A stretch of DNA of 64,000 nucleotides, taken from Bryobacterales bacterium. GTDB taxonomy: Bacteria > Acidobacteriota > Terriglobia > Bryobacterales > Bryobacteraceae. The stretch covers positions 186,001 to 250,000 of the forward strand of contig JADJWL010000026.1 of assembly GCA_016716385.1 (NCBI GenBank), written 5' to 3'. Positions 57,466 through 64,000 of the stretch are shown in pieces (the first letter of the stretch is position 1; each line of letters begins with the position of its first letter). The position numbers and the translations under genes are program-made. A model generated the notes under the pieces. It worked only from the letters and a program-made list of their open reading frames with translations, was not told where the DNA came from and ran no database searches.

Positions 57466-58751
57466 TCTCGCTTGCCGCATACGGTCGACTGATCCGCGGC
57501 AACCGCAATTTCCGGCTCCTGTGGGGAGCGCAGATCATCAGTGAGATCGGCGACTGGTTCTATACCCTCTCCCTCTATAGCCTCATTCTCGAACTGACCG
57601 GCAAAGCGGAGCTGGTCGCGCTTGCGGTCGTGCTTCAGGTGCTGCCGCAGACGCTGACCGCTCCGTTCGCGGGCGTTGTGAATGACCGCCTCAGCCGGCG
57701 GCAGGTGATGATTCTGTCGGATCTGGCGCGGGCAGTCATCGTGCTGGGGATGCTGTTCGTGCGGACGCCCGGCATGGTCTGGCTCGTCTATCCGCTGCTG
57801 TTCCTCGAAACATTGGGGTGGTCGTTCTTTGAGCCCGGCCGGCAGTCGGTGATTCCGAACATCGTCGGCGAGAAGGAGATGTGGACGGCGAACACGCTGG
57901 CGGCGACAACGTGGTCGTTCAATCTGGCGATTGGCTCGACTCTCGGCGGCGCCGTGGCGGCGGCGCTGGGGCGCGACGCTGTGTTCGTCATCAACGCAGT
58001 CTCCTTCGTCGGCTCGGCGCTTTTCCTCTACCGGATGAAGTTCGCCGAACCTCACCTGGACACCGCCCCACCGCTCCGTCTGCGCGACATGGGGGACTTC
58101 ACGCCTCTCCGCGAAGGCTTCACGTACGTCGTGCGCGACGTGCGGCTTCTGGCGATGGTGCTGGTGAAGGGCGGTCTCGGCCTGCTGGGCGCGAACCTCG
58201 TGCTGCTGCCGGTGCTCGGGGAGCGCGTGTTTCCAATCGCGCTCGAAGGATCGGAGGCGAATCGCGGCGCGATGCTGGCGATGAGCTTACTGATGGCGTC
58301 GCGCGGCGTCGGTGCGCTGATCGGTCCTTTCGCCACCGCGCCCTGGGCGGGCCGCAACGAAAGCCGGCTGAGGCGCGGCATCGTGGTGGCCTTCTTTGCC
58401 GCCGGCTGCGGTTACCTGCTGTTGAGCCAGGCGCCGACGCTGCCGCTGGCGATGGCCGCGATTGCCCTGTCGCATGGCGGAGGCTCGACGATCTGGGTCT
58501 TTTCGACGACGCTGCTGATGTTGAAGACCGAGGACCGCTTCCGGGGCCGCATCTTTTCCGCGGAACTGGCGTTTCACATGCTCGCGATTTCGCTGGCCAG
58601 CACGGTCGCTGGACGGATCATCGACAGCGGATTCCCGGTACGTCACGCCGTGATGGTGACGGGGCTGTCCCTGTTTCTGCCGGCTCTGTTGTGGCTCTGG
58701 GCGCAACGGTTGTGGCGCGGGCGGCCCCAGGACGAGTACACTGGCGGCTGA
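57462..58751 (+). CDS. MFS transporter, probable exporter
   Basis: The 429-residue membrane protein has about 12 hydrophobic segments and opens with NFRLLWGAQIISEIGDWFYTL, which is the start motif of the EntS/MFS_3 exporter group. It also has VVNDRLSRRQVMILSDLARA near residue 72 in the first cytoplasmic loop. It probably expels a small hydrophobic compound by proton antiport. It is coupled to trpS upstream, and the Tat isomerase-like gene starts at the last base of its stop codon (TGATG). Confidence 0.87.
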   Translation: MISLAAYGRLIRGNRNFRLLWGAQIISEIGDWFYTLSLYSLILELTGKAELVALAVVLQVLPQTLTAPFAGVVNDRLSRRQVMILSDLARAVIVLGMLFVRTPGMVWLVYPLLFLETLGWSFFEPGRQSVIPNIVGEKEMWTANTLAATTWSFNLAIGSTLGGAVAAALGRDAVFVINAVSFVGSALFLYRMKFAEPHLDTAPPLRLRDMGDFTPLREGFTYVVRDVRLLAMVLVKGGLGLLGANLVLLPVLGERVFPIALEGSEANRGAMLAMSLLMASRGVGALIGPFATAPWAGRNESRLRRGIVVAFFAAGCGYLLLSQAPTLPLAMAAIALSHGGGSTIWVFSTTLLMLKTEDRFRGRIFSAELAFHMLAISLASTVAGRIIDSGFPVRHAVMVTGLSLFLPALLWLWAQRLWRGRPQDEYTGG

Positions 58752-59596
58752 TGCTTACCCGACGCAATTTTTCCCGCCTGGCTCTCGCCGCCCTGCCCGT
58801 GGCCGCCTGCTCGACTAAACCCGCGGCATCCACGGTGCGGCTGGGCGTCCAGTCCTACAGCTTTCGCGACCGCTCGCTTGACGATGCTCTGCAGGCGATG
58901 GCGGGGATCGGGATCAAGACGTGCGAACTCTGGTCCGGCCATGTGGAACCGCGCGACTTGAAGGGCGAGGACCTTCGGGCATGGCGCCTGTCTACACCGA
59001 TCAGGCATTGGGAGGATGTGCGGGCGAAGTTCGAGCGCGCGGGCGTCGAGTTGCACGCGTACAACTACAGCTTCCGCGAGACGTTTTCGGACGAAGAGAT
59101 CGCGCGCGGCTTCGAGATGGCGCAGGCGTTGGGCGTGGAGGCGATCACGGCATCATCGAACGTCTCGACTGCCAAGCGCATCGATCCGCACGCGAGAAAC
59201 GCCCAGATCCCGGTCGGCATGCACAACCACTCGCGCATCCACGAGAACGAGTTCGCCACGCCGGACGACTTCCTCGCGGCGATGGAGGGGCATTCCGAGT
59301 ACATCGCGATCAACCTCGACATCGGCCACTTCGCCGCCGCCAATTTCGACCCGGTGGATTTCCTGGCGAAGAACCACCAGCGGATCGTGACGTTGCACAT
59401 CAAGGACCGCAAGCGCGACCAGGGCGCGAACCTGCCGTTCGGAGAAGGCGACACGCCGATCCGCGAGGTATTGCTCTGGTTGCGGGACAACAACTCGCGC
59501 ATTCCGGCGAATATTGAATACGAGTACAAGGGCGAAGACACGGTCGCCGAGGTCCGGCGCTGCTTCGAGTACTGCCAGGCGATCCTGGCGGGGTAG
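58751..59596 (+). CDS. Exported sugar phosphate isomerase/epimerase-like protein
   Basis: The 281-residue product starts with a leader (MLTRRNFSRLALAALPVAACSTK) that has the twin arginine and a lipobox-like cysteine, so it may be a membrane-attached lipoprotein. The rest is a xylose-isomerase-like TIM barrel: SYSFRDRSLDDALQAMAGIGIKTCELWSGH, VGMHNHSRIHEN, AINLDIGHFAAANFDPVDFL, VTLHIKDRKRDQGANLPFGEG and PANIEYEYKGED. The substrate is unknown. It is a second secreted barrel of the same group as the gene at 10511. Confidence 0.82.
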   Translation: MLTRRNFSRLALAALPVAACSTKPAASTVRLGVQSYSFRDRSLDDALQAMAGIGIKTCELWSGHVEPRDLKGEDLRAWRLSTPIRHWEDVRAKFERAGVELHAYNYSFRETFSDEEIARGFEMAQALGVEAITASSNVSTAKRIDPHARNAQIPVGMHNHSRIHENEFATPDDFLAAMEGHSEYIAINLDIGHFAAANFDPVDFLAKNHQRIVTLHIKDRKRDQGANLPFGEGDTPIREVLLWLRDNNSRIPANIEYEYKGEDTVAEVRRCFEYCQAILAG

Positions 59597-59720
59597 GGCC
59601 CTGAGCCTCGCAGGCGTCCAGACCAGCCAGCGATTCAGCGTTGAGCGGGATGCCTTCGCTCCGGTAGCGCTGCGCGGCGGGCATCTACGACGTCAGCAAC
59701 CTGGTTTTCGCCCCTGGTTT

Positions 59721-59740
59721 CCGTCAGCTTTTCCTGACGG
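59721..59740. terminator. Hairpin between convergent genes
   Basis: CCGTCAG (59721-59727) and CTGACGG (59734-59740) form a perfect 7-bp stem with a 6-base loop in the 214-base gap between convergent genes. It has a partial T-run only within the loop, so a bidirectional intergenic terminator is likely but not certain. I see no gene or RNA in the rest of this gap. Confidence 0.35.
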
Positions 59741-59795
59741 GCAGCGTCGGACACCGGTCCTCGGCGCCGGGCAAGGCGATGCGCCTCGACCTCCG

Positions 59796-60311
59796 CTAAG
59801 GCCGGCGCGGCCGCGCGAAGATCTCGGCAAGCTCGAACAGCATGCGGCGTTCCTGCTCGTCGAACTTGCCCGCGAAGGATTCGCTCCTGAGATACTCGCG
59901 CCGTTCGACGGGTCGCAAGTGACGGAGCGTGGCGAGTTCCTCCCGGATGACCTGCCGTCGCTCCGGCGGCAGCGCGGAGAAATGCCGGTAGACCTCGCGT
60001 GCGCGCTCCCGGCGTTCGGGCGGCATGGCCTGGAAGAATTCGTACCGCTCACGGACCGCCTGCCGTTCTTCGGGCGAGAGCTTCATGTACTCCTGAAACT
60101 GGCGCTCCACGACGCGCCGCCGCCGCGGAGGCAGCCGGTCGAGCGCCCGCTTCCGTTCCTCGGGAGACATGTTGTAGAGGCGTTCCAGCGCCGGGGGAAG
60201 GGCCTGCGCGTTCTTCTCCCGCGGCGGCAGAATTCCCTTCCCGCGCGGTTGCGCGGCCAGCGGCGCCACCAGCCAGAGGATCAGGATCAACAGACTGAAC
60301 CACGTGCGCAT
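59796..60311 (-). CDS. Exported DUF3106 protein of the sigma factor operon
   Basis: The 171-residue product has a signal peptide (MRTWFSLLILILWLVAPLAAQ) and is built from repeats rich in Pro, Glu and Arg such as MSPEERKRALDRLPPRRR, LSPEERQAVRERYEFF and LPPERRQVIREEL. These are typical of DUF3106. GGGAGA about five bases before the ATG at 60311 marks this start. An upstream ATG at 60323 lies in the anti-sigma stop. The repeated helical Arg/Glu pattern resembles periplasmic sensors of the CpxP/ZraP type, but this is a resemblance only. Confidence 0.82.
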   Translation of the reverse strand: MRTWFSLLILILWLVAPLAAQPRGKGILPPREKNAQALPPALERLYNMSPEERKRALDRLPPRRRRVVERQFQEYMKLSPEERQAVRERYEFFQAMPPERRERAREVYRHFSALPPERRQVIREELATLRHLRPVERREYLRSESFAGKFDEQERRMLFELAEIFARPRRP

Positions 60312-60322
60312 GGCGTCTCCCA

Positions 60323-60718
60323 TCACAGAGGCTGTGTCAGGCCGAGGTCGCGGAGCATCTGCACGTCGCTCAGCGTCTGCTCGATCTGCTCGATCTCGGC
60401 GAACTCCGCCAGCGGACGCGGTTCAGGGCCGCTCGACAGGATCACCGCTCCCACCAACACTGCGGCGGCCGCCAGCGCCGGAGCGAGCGGCCTCCATGGC
60501 CGCCACCAGCGGCGCGCCTCCTCCGCTTCGATCCGCTGCCACAAGGCGCGGTCGAATCCCGGGCGCACCGGCTCCGGCTGCCACAGGTCGAGCGCCTGCC
60601 GTGTCGTTTCGAGATTCCTGAGCCAGTCCCGGCACCGGGCGCACTCCGCGGCGTGGCGTTCCGCGCCCGGTTCCAACAGGATCTCCGGCCGTCCTCCCAT
60701 CTCCAACGGACATTCCAT
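60323..60718 (-). CDS. Anti-sigma factor with zinc-binding ZAS motif
   Basis: The 131-residue protein has HAAECARC with His22, Cys26 and Cys29, the HxxxCxxC pattern of zinc-binding anti-sigma domains, and one transmembrane segment (APALAAAAVLVGAVIL). It should bind and hold the ECF sigma factor encoded 18 bases upstream until a signal arrives. The outer part (PRPLAEFAEIEQIEQTLSDV) is short. It lies between the sigma gene and the DUF3106 gene on the same transcript. Confidence 0.88.
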   Translation of the reverse strand: MECPLEMGGRPEILLEPGAERHAAECARCRDWLRNLETTRQALDLWQPEPVRPGFDRALWQRIEAEEARRWWRPWRPLAPALAAAAVLVGAVILSSGPEPRPLAEFAEIEQIEQTLSDVQMLRDLGLTQPL

Positions 60719-60736
60719 GATCTACTCCCGCGGGCG

Positions 60737-61306
60737 TTACGCCAAGTGCGCCAGACGCGCCCGCAACGTCTCATACGCCCGGAACAGCAGTGACTTCACG
60801 GCCGATTCCGAACAACCCAATACTTTCGCGATCTGCGAATACTCCATTTCCTGATACTTGTGCATCAGCACCGCCGCCCGCTGCTTTTCCGGCAGAGCGG
60901 CCACCGCCCTTCGCACCATGTCGAGGCGCGATTCACGAATCAATTGCTGCTCGGCGCTGGGCCTCCCGTCGGCGTGCTCGACGCCCCCGTCGAGGCTCTG
61001 CCCGCCCCGTTCCGGCTTCCCGTCGCGCAGCGCGTTCAGGGCGAGGTGCGTCGCGATCCGGAACAACCACGTCGTAAACTTCGCGGCCGGCTCGTAGGTG
61101 GCCCTCGCCTTGTACACGCGCAGGAACACCTCCTGCGCCAGTTCCTCCGCCACGTCGCGGTTCTGCACCATCCGGTGCAGGTAGTGGATCACCGGCCCGC
61201 GATACTTGCTGAGCAGGACGCCGAAGCTGGCCGGGTCCCCGTCCTTCACCCGGAGCATCAACTCGGCGTCGTATTCAATGGCGTACGACGCGACGCCCAT
61301 ATCCAT
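60737..61306 (-). CDS. ECF-family RNA polymerase sigma factor
   Basis: The 189-residue protein has a region 2 with LMLRVKDGDPASFGVLLSKY, NRDVAEELAQEVFLRVYKARATYEP and FTTWLFRIATHLALNALRD. Region 4 is LPEKQRAAVLMHKYQEMEYSQIAKVLGCSESAVKSLLFRAYETLRARLA with the helix-turn-helix. It directs RNA polymerase to a stress regulon. It is the first gene of an ECF sigma, anti-sigma, DUF3106 operon. The ATG at 61300 is an alternative start. Confidence 0.94.
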   Translation of the reverse strand: MDMGVASYAIEYDAELMLRVKDGDPASFGVLLSKYRGPVIHYLHRMVQNRDVAEELAQEVFLRVYKARATYEPAAKFTTWLFRIATHLALNALRDGKPERGGQSLDGGVEHADGRPSAEQQLIRESRLDMVRRAVAALPEKQRAAVLMHKYQEMEYSQIAKVLGCSESAVKSLLFRAYETLRARLAHLA

Positions 61307-61335
61307 TCGAACCCCTGGCGGCGGCGGAAGTTGCG

Positions 61336-62334
61336 CTATTCGTCCTTGAGCGAGCGGTCCATCAGCAAGCGGATCGCCTCCCTCGGGGAACGTCCCTCGT
61401 GGAGAAGAGCGTGCATCTGCGCTGTGATCGGCATCTCGACGCCGTACTTGCGGGCCAGATCGAGAGCGGCATGCACGGTTTCGACGCCCTCGGCCACCAT
61501 GCGCATGGACGCCACGATTTCGTCGAGGCTCCGCCCGCGGGCCAGCTCGACGCCGACCGTGCGGTTGCGGCTCAATTCCCCGGTGCAGGTGAGCACGAGG
61601 TCGCCGAGACCCGCCAGTCCGGCCAAGGTTCTCGGGTCGCCCCCCATGGCGGCGGCCAGGCGCGAGATCTCGGCCAGTCCCCGCGTGATCAGCGCCGCCA
61701 GAGCGTTGTGTCCCAGGCCCAAGCCATGACAGACGCCCGCTCCGATCGCGACGACGTTCTTCACGGCGCCGCCCACCTCAACGCCGGCCGGATCGGCGCT
61801 CGTGTAGAGGCGGAGCGTGGGTCCGGAGAACGCGGTCTGGATCAATTGCGCCGCTTCGCGGTCGGACGAAGCCACCACGACGGCAGTCGGATCTTCGCGC
61901 GCCACTTCGCGGGCGAACGTCGGGCCGGAGAGCACGCAGACACGCGCTGGAAAGCGCGGTGCGAGGGTCTCGGCGATCACATCCGACATTCGTCGTAATG
62001 TGCCCCGTTCCAGCCCCTTGGTGGCGCTGACAAACAGCGTTTCCGGCCGGAGCATCGGCGCCATCTGTTCATAGAGCCCACGCAGGTACGCCGAAGGGAC
62101 CACGCTCAGGAGGATGTCCGCTGAGTCAACAGCCGCGCTGAGATCGCTTGAAATTCCGACGGAGGGCGGTAACTGAAACCCAGGGAGAAAGACACGGTTC
62201 TCGCGGGTTTCCCGCATCTCGGCTGCCAGGTCCGGCTCCCGGACCCACAGCCGGACCCCATCGAAGCGCGGCGCCAGCACGATCGCGAGAGCCGTTCCCC
62301 AACTCCCGCCACCAACCACAGCAAGCCGATTCAA
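61336..62334 (-). CDS. gpsA: Glycerol-3-phosphate dehydrogenase (NAD(P)+)
   Basis: The 332-residue enzyme has the cofactor loop VVGGGSWGTALA near residue 7. It also has SATKGLE, LSGPTFAREVAREDPTAVVVAS, the active-site KNVVAIGAGVCHGLGLGHNALAALITRGLAEI and LAGLGDLVLTCTGELSRNRTVG. It reduces dihydroxyacetone phosphate to glycerol 3-phosphate, the start of phospholipid synthesis. The start codon is a TTG that overlaps the plsY stop (62331-62334), so gpsA is translated after plsY. PlsY uses the glycerol 3-phosphate that GpsA makes. Confidence 0.95.
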   Translation of the reverse strand: MNRLAVVGGGSWGTALAIVLAPRFDGVRLWVREPDLAAEMRETRENRVFLPGFQLPPSVGISSDLSAAVDSADILLSVVPSAYLRGLYEQMAPMLRPETLFVSATKGLERGTLRRMSDVIAETLAPRFPARVCVLSGPTFAREVAREDPTAVVVASSDREAAQLIQTAFSGPTLRLYTSADPAGVEVGGAVKNVVAIGAGVCHGLGLGHNALAALITRGLAEISRLAAAMGGDPRTLAGLAGLGDLVLTCTGELSRNRTVGVELARGRSLDEIVASMRMVAEGVETVHAALDLARKYGVEMPITAQMHALLHEGRSPREAIRLLMDRSLKDE

Positions 62335-62936
62335 GCCCGTTTTCCCCTCAGCGAAAGGACGCTCTCGGTTCCCGCGCGAAGCCGGGCGAGATTCTCCTTG
62401 TGGCGCAGAATGATGAAGCCACCACTCACGGCCGCCGCCAATACGACAAACGTCGGAGGATGTGAGATCAGCCACACGGCAAACGGAAAGCTGCCGGCCG
62501 CCAGGATCGAGCCCAACGAAACGTGGCGGGAAATGGCGACGGCAACGACAAAGACGATCAGCACGGCGGCCAGAGGCAGGGGCGTCAGGCAGAGGTACGC
62601 GCCGATGAAACTGGCCACCGCCTTGCCTCCCTGGAACTTGAGAAACACCGGATACGCGTGCCCGGCCATCACGGCCAGGGCAGCGAGCGTCATCCAGAGC
62701 AGGTTCCCGTCCGTCATGCGGCCGGCCAGCCAGACCGCGAGGTAGCCCTTCCCGATATCCAGAGCCAGGGTCAGGAAACCGGCACCGCGTCCGGTGGTGC
62801 GCAGGACGTTGGTCGCGCCGATGTTGCCACTGCCGGCGGCGCGCACGTCGCGGCCCGCCAACAGCTTGACGACCAGGAAGCCGAACGGCACAGCGCCGAT
62901 CACGTAGGCCAGGACAATGGTGAGGACCGGGGTCAT
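62331..62936 (-). CDS. plsY: Acyl-phosphate glycerol-3-phosphate acyltransferase PlsY
   Basis: The 201-residue membrane protein has the three PlsY motifs: GSGNIGATNVLRTTGRGAG (residues about 36-54), AGHAYPVFLKFQGGKAVASF (about 91-110), and RHKENLARLRAGTE near 178. It also has about five transmembrane segments. It transfers acyl from acyl-phosphate to glycerol 3-phosphate at the cytoplasmic membrane. It overlaps gpsA by 4 bases at its end and thpR by 4 bases at its start. Confidence 0.96.
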   Translation of the reverse strand: MTPVLTIVLAYVIGAVPFGFLVVKLLAGRDVRAAGSGNIGATNVLRTTGRGAGFLTLALDIGKGYLAVWLAGRMTDGNLLWMTLAALAVMAGHAYPVFLKFQGGKAVASFIGAYLCLTPLPLAAVLIVFVVAVAISRHVSLGSILAAGSFPFAVWLISHPPTFVVLAAAVSGGFIILRHKENLARLRAGTESVLSLRGKRA

Positions 62937-63484
62937 GGATGGAACGGGAACTCCGCAAGCTGGGTATAGATAGAGCCTCCAGGCGCCGTCTCGCTGAGAT
63001 AGAGATGGAAGCTGGACGCCGTGAACGTCCCGAGGTCACACTCCCCGAGGGTGGCAACGCGTTGCTGGAGCCGGCTTAGAGAGACGCCGTCCCGGTTCCG
63101 CCCCAGGGTCAGGTGGGGAGAGTACGGCTTGTCGTCGGCGGCTCCGCCCAACCGGACGACCGCCGCGTCGGTGTCGCGCGCAAGCCCCGCGAGTTCCGGG
63201 CCCGCTTCGATGCCCGCCCAGAACACCCGCGGGGCCCGGCCGTTGGGGAAGAATCCCAGTCCCCGGACCGACGTGGGAAACGGCTCGCGCCGGGTGATGT
63301 TGTCCAGCGCCCGCCGCAGTTCATCCAGGCGGGACTCTGGCCACTCACCGATGAACCTGGTCGTGATGTGCCAGTTGCGCCGCGGACTCCAGGCCAGCCG
63401 GGCCAGCGGCTTCAAATCGGCGACAAGTTGGGACATGGCGTTCACGACCGCCTCCGGCGGATCGATCGCGGTGAACAGTCGCAT
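62933..63484 (-). CDS. thpR: RNA 2',3'-cyclic phosphodiesterase (2H family)
   Basis: The 183-residue protein has both HxT motifs of the 2H phosphoesterases, His39-Ile-Thr41 (NWHITTRFIG) and His124-Leu-Thr126 (PHLTLGRNR), at the usual spacing, and starts MRLFTAIDPPEAV. ThpR-type enzymes open 2',3'-cyclic phosphate ends of RNA. Other 2H substrates are possible. It is the first gene of thpR-plsY-gpsA and diverges from the glycosylase gene. Confidence 0.9.
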   Translation of the reverse strand: MRLFTAIDPPEAVVNAMSQLVADLKPLARLAWSPRRNWHITTRFIGEWPESRLDELRRALDNITRREPFPTSVRGLGFFPNGRAPRVFWAGIEAGPELAGLARDTDAAVVRLGGAADDKPYSPHLTLGRNRDGVSLSRLQQRVATLGECDLGTFTASSFHLYLSETAPGGSIYTQLAEFPFHP

Positions 63485-63526
63485 TGCCTCTTCCAGTGTA
63501 CTCCCGGCGTATTCTGAAGAGAGACG

Positions 63527-64000
63527 GTGTGGGGCAGGATTCTACCGCGCAACTTCTATGAACGGCCCACCGTGGAGGTGGCGCGCGACCTCGTCGGGCG
63601 CGTGCTGGTGCACGGTGAGGCGGCGGGCATCATTCTCGAAGCGGAGGCGTACCTGGGTCGCGACGATCTGGCGGCGCACGCCTCGCGCGGGGTGACGCCG
63701 CGGACGCGCGTCATCTACGGGCCGCCGGGACACGCCTACGTCTACCTGATTTACGGGATGTACGACTGCCTGAACCTGATCGCTGAGCCCGACGGCACCC
63801 CCGGATGCGTGTTGATCCGCGCCGCCTGGCCGGTCGCCGGAACGGAGGCCATGTCTACCCGGCGACGCAGCCGCGACCTGGCGTCCGGACCGGGCAAGCT
63901 CACCCAAGCCTTCGGCATCACCCGGGCGGACAACGGGCGCGACGTGACGCGCGGGTCGCTGGTCGTGCGGGAAGGCGACGGGCCACCGGGACCGGTCCGG
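63527..64000 (+). CDS. mpg: DNA-3-methyladenine glycosylase, 3' end outside the window
   Basis: The first 158 residues start at a GTG, with GAAGAGAG just before it. They show the AAG/MPG family pattern: LPRNFYERPTVEVARDLVGRVLVH, then GIILEAEAYLGRDDLAAHAS with the catalytic Glu, RTRVIYGPPGHAYVYLIYGMYDCLNLI, and SGPGKLTQAFGI. The enzyme removes alkylated purines from DNA. The frame is still open at the right edge, so about 40-50 C-terminal residues of a usual 200-residue protein are missing. Confidence 0.95.
   Translation, partial: MWGRILPRNFYERPTVEVARDLVGRVLVHGEAAGIILEAEAYLGRDDLAAHASRGVTPRTRVIYGPPGHAYVYLIYGMYDCLNLIAEPDGTPGCVLIRAAWPVAGTEAMSTRRRSRDLASGPGKLTQAFGITRADNGRDVTRGSLVVREGDGPPGPVR

Noticed and set aside
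59514..60854. 446-codon plus-strand frame across the DUF3106, anti-sigma and sigma genes
   Set aside because: It crosses three well-defined minus-strand genes with known motifs and has no ribosome-binding site or domain of its own.

Overview
The window is a GC-rich, gene-dense chromosomal segment with no tRNA, rRNA, insertion sequence, CRISPR array or other mobile element that I could see, and no gap between genes above about 220 bases. Gene content points to an acidobacterium of the Solibacter/Bryobacter type. The evidence is many Tat or Sec secreted proteins, a DUF1592-type cytochrome beside a DUF1552 partner, a PEP-CTERM protein, SBBP beta-propeller repeats, secreted TIM-barrel isomerases and a full hopanoid-type operon. 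This assignment is inferred from gene content only.

Layout. 1-6.6 kb: edge of a Tat-exported protein, a TPR protein, a CYTH protein and gamma-glutamyltransferase on the minus strand, diverging from a CIRCE-controlled groES-groEL operon. 6.7-13.8 kb: an SBBP-repeat protein, a CCA-type nucleotidyltransferase, a Tat isomerase-like protein, an aldo/keto reductase, and NYN and DUF192 proteins. 13.8-19.5 kb: a toxin-first PIN toxin-antitoxin pair, an IscU-like scaffold, a thioredoxin-like protein coupled to a Nudix hydrolase, a di-haem peroxidase and a GH105-like secreted protein. 19.5-21.3 kb: a nitric-oxide defence operon (group I truncated globin, ferredoxin-type reductase, NsrR-like repressor) whose promoter carries a near-perfect NsrR operator. 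21.3-27.7 kb: an orphan Mur-ligase-like enzyme, the DUF1592/DUF1552 pair and a PEP-CTERM protein. 27.7-30.2 kb: nickel/cobalt ECF transporter genes without an ATPase gene.

30.2-39.5 kb: a compact isoprenoid/hopanoid operon (ispH, shc, hpnA, hpnG, two zinc-type dehydrogenases, hpnC, hpnD, GNAT). 39.5-46.8 kb: an SMP-30-like protein, glgA, thioredoxin, a secreted DapA-like/sialidase-like pair, DUF302 and NHL proteins. 46.9-52.7 kb: the most unusual locus. It holds an FkbH-type glyceryl-loading enzyme fused to an acyl carrier protein, a glycosyltransferase, and a glycosyltransferase fused to a type II thioesterase, with no ketosynthase, adenylation or condensation domain nearby. 52.7-64 kb: housekeeping genes (glycerophosphodiesterase, RlmD-type methyltransferase, trpS, MFS exporter, a second Tat isomerase, an ECF sigma/anti-sigma/DUF3106 operon, gpsA-plsY-thpR, and an incomplete 3-methyladenine glycosylase).

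Many neighbours overlap by 1-4 bases (ATGA, GTGA, TGATG), so operons appear translationally coupled. Several genes have a -10-like box only 6-8 bases before the start codon and no Shine-Dalgarno, which suggests leaderless transcripts.
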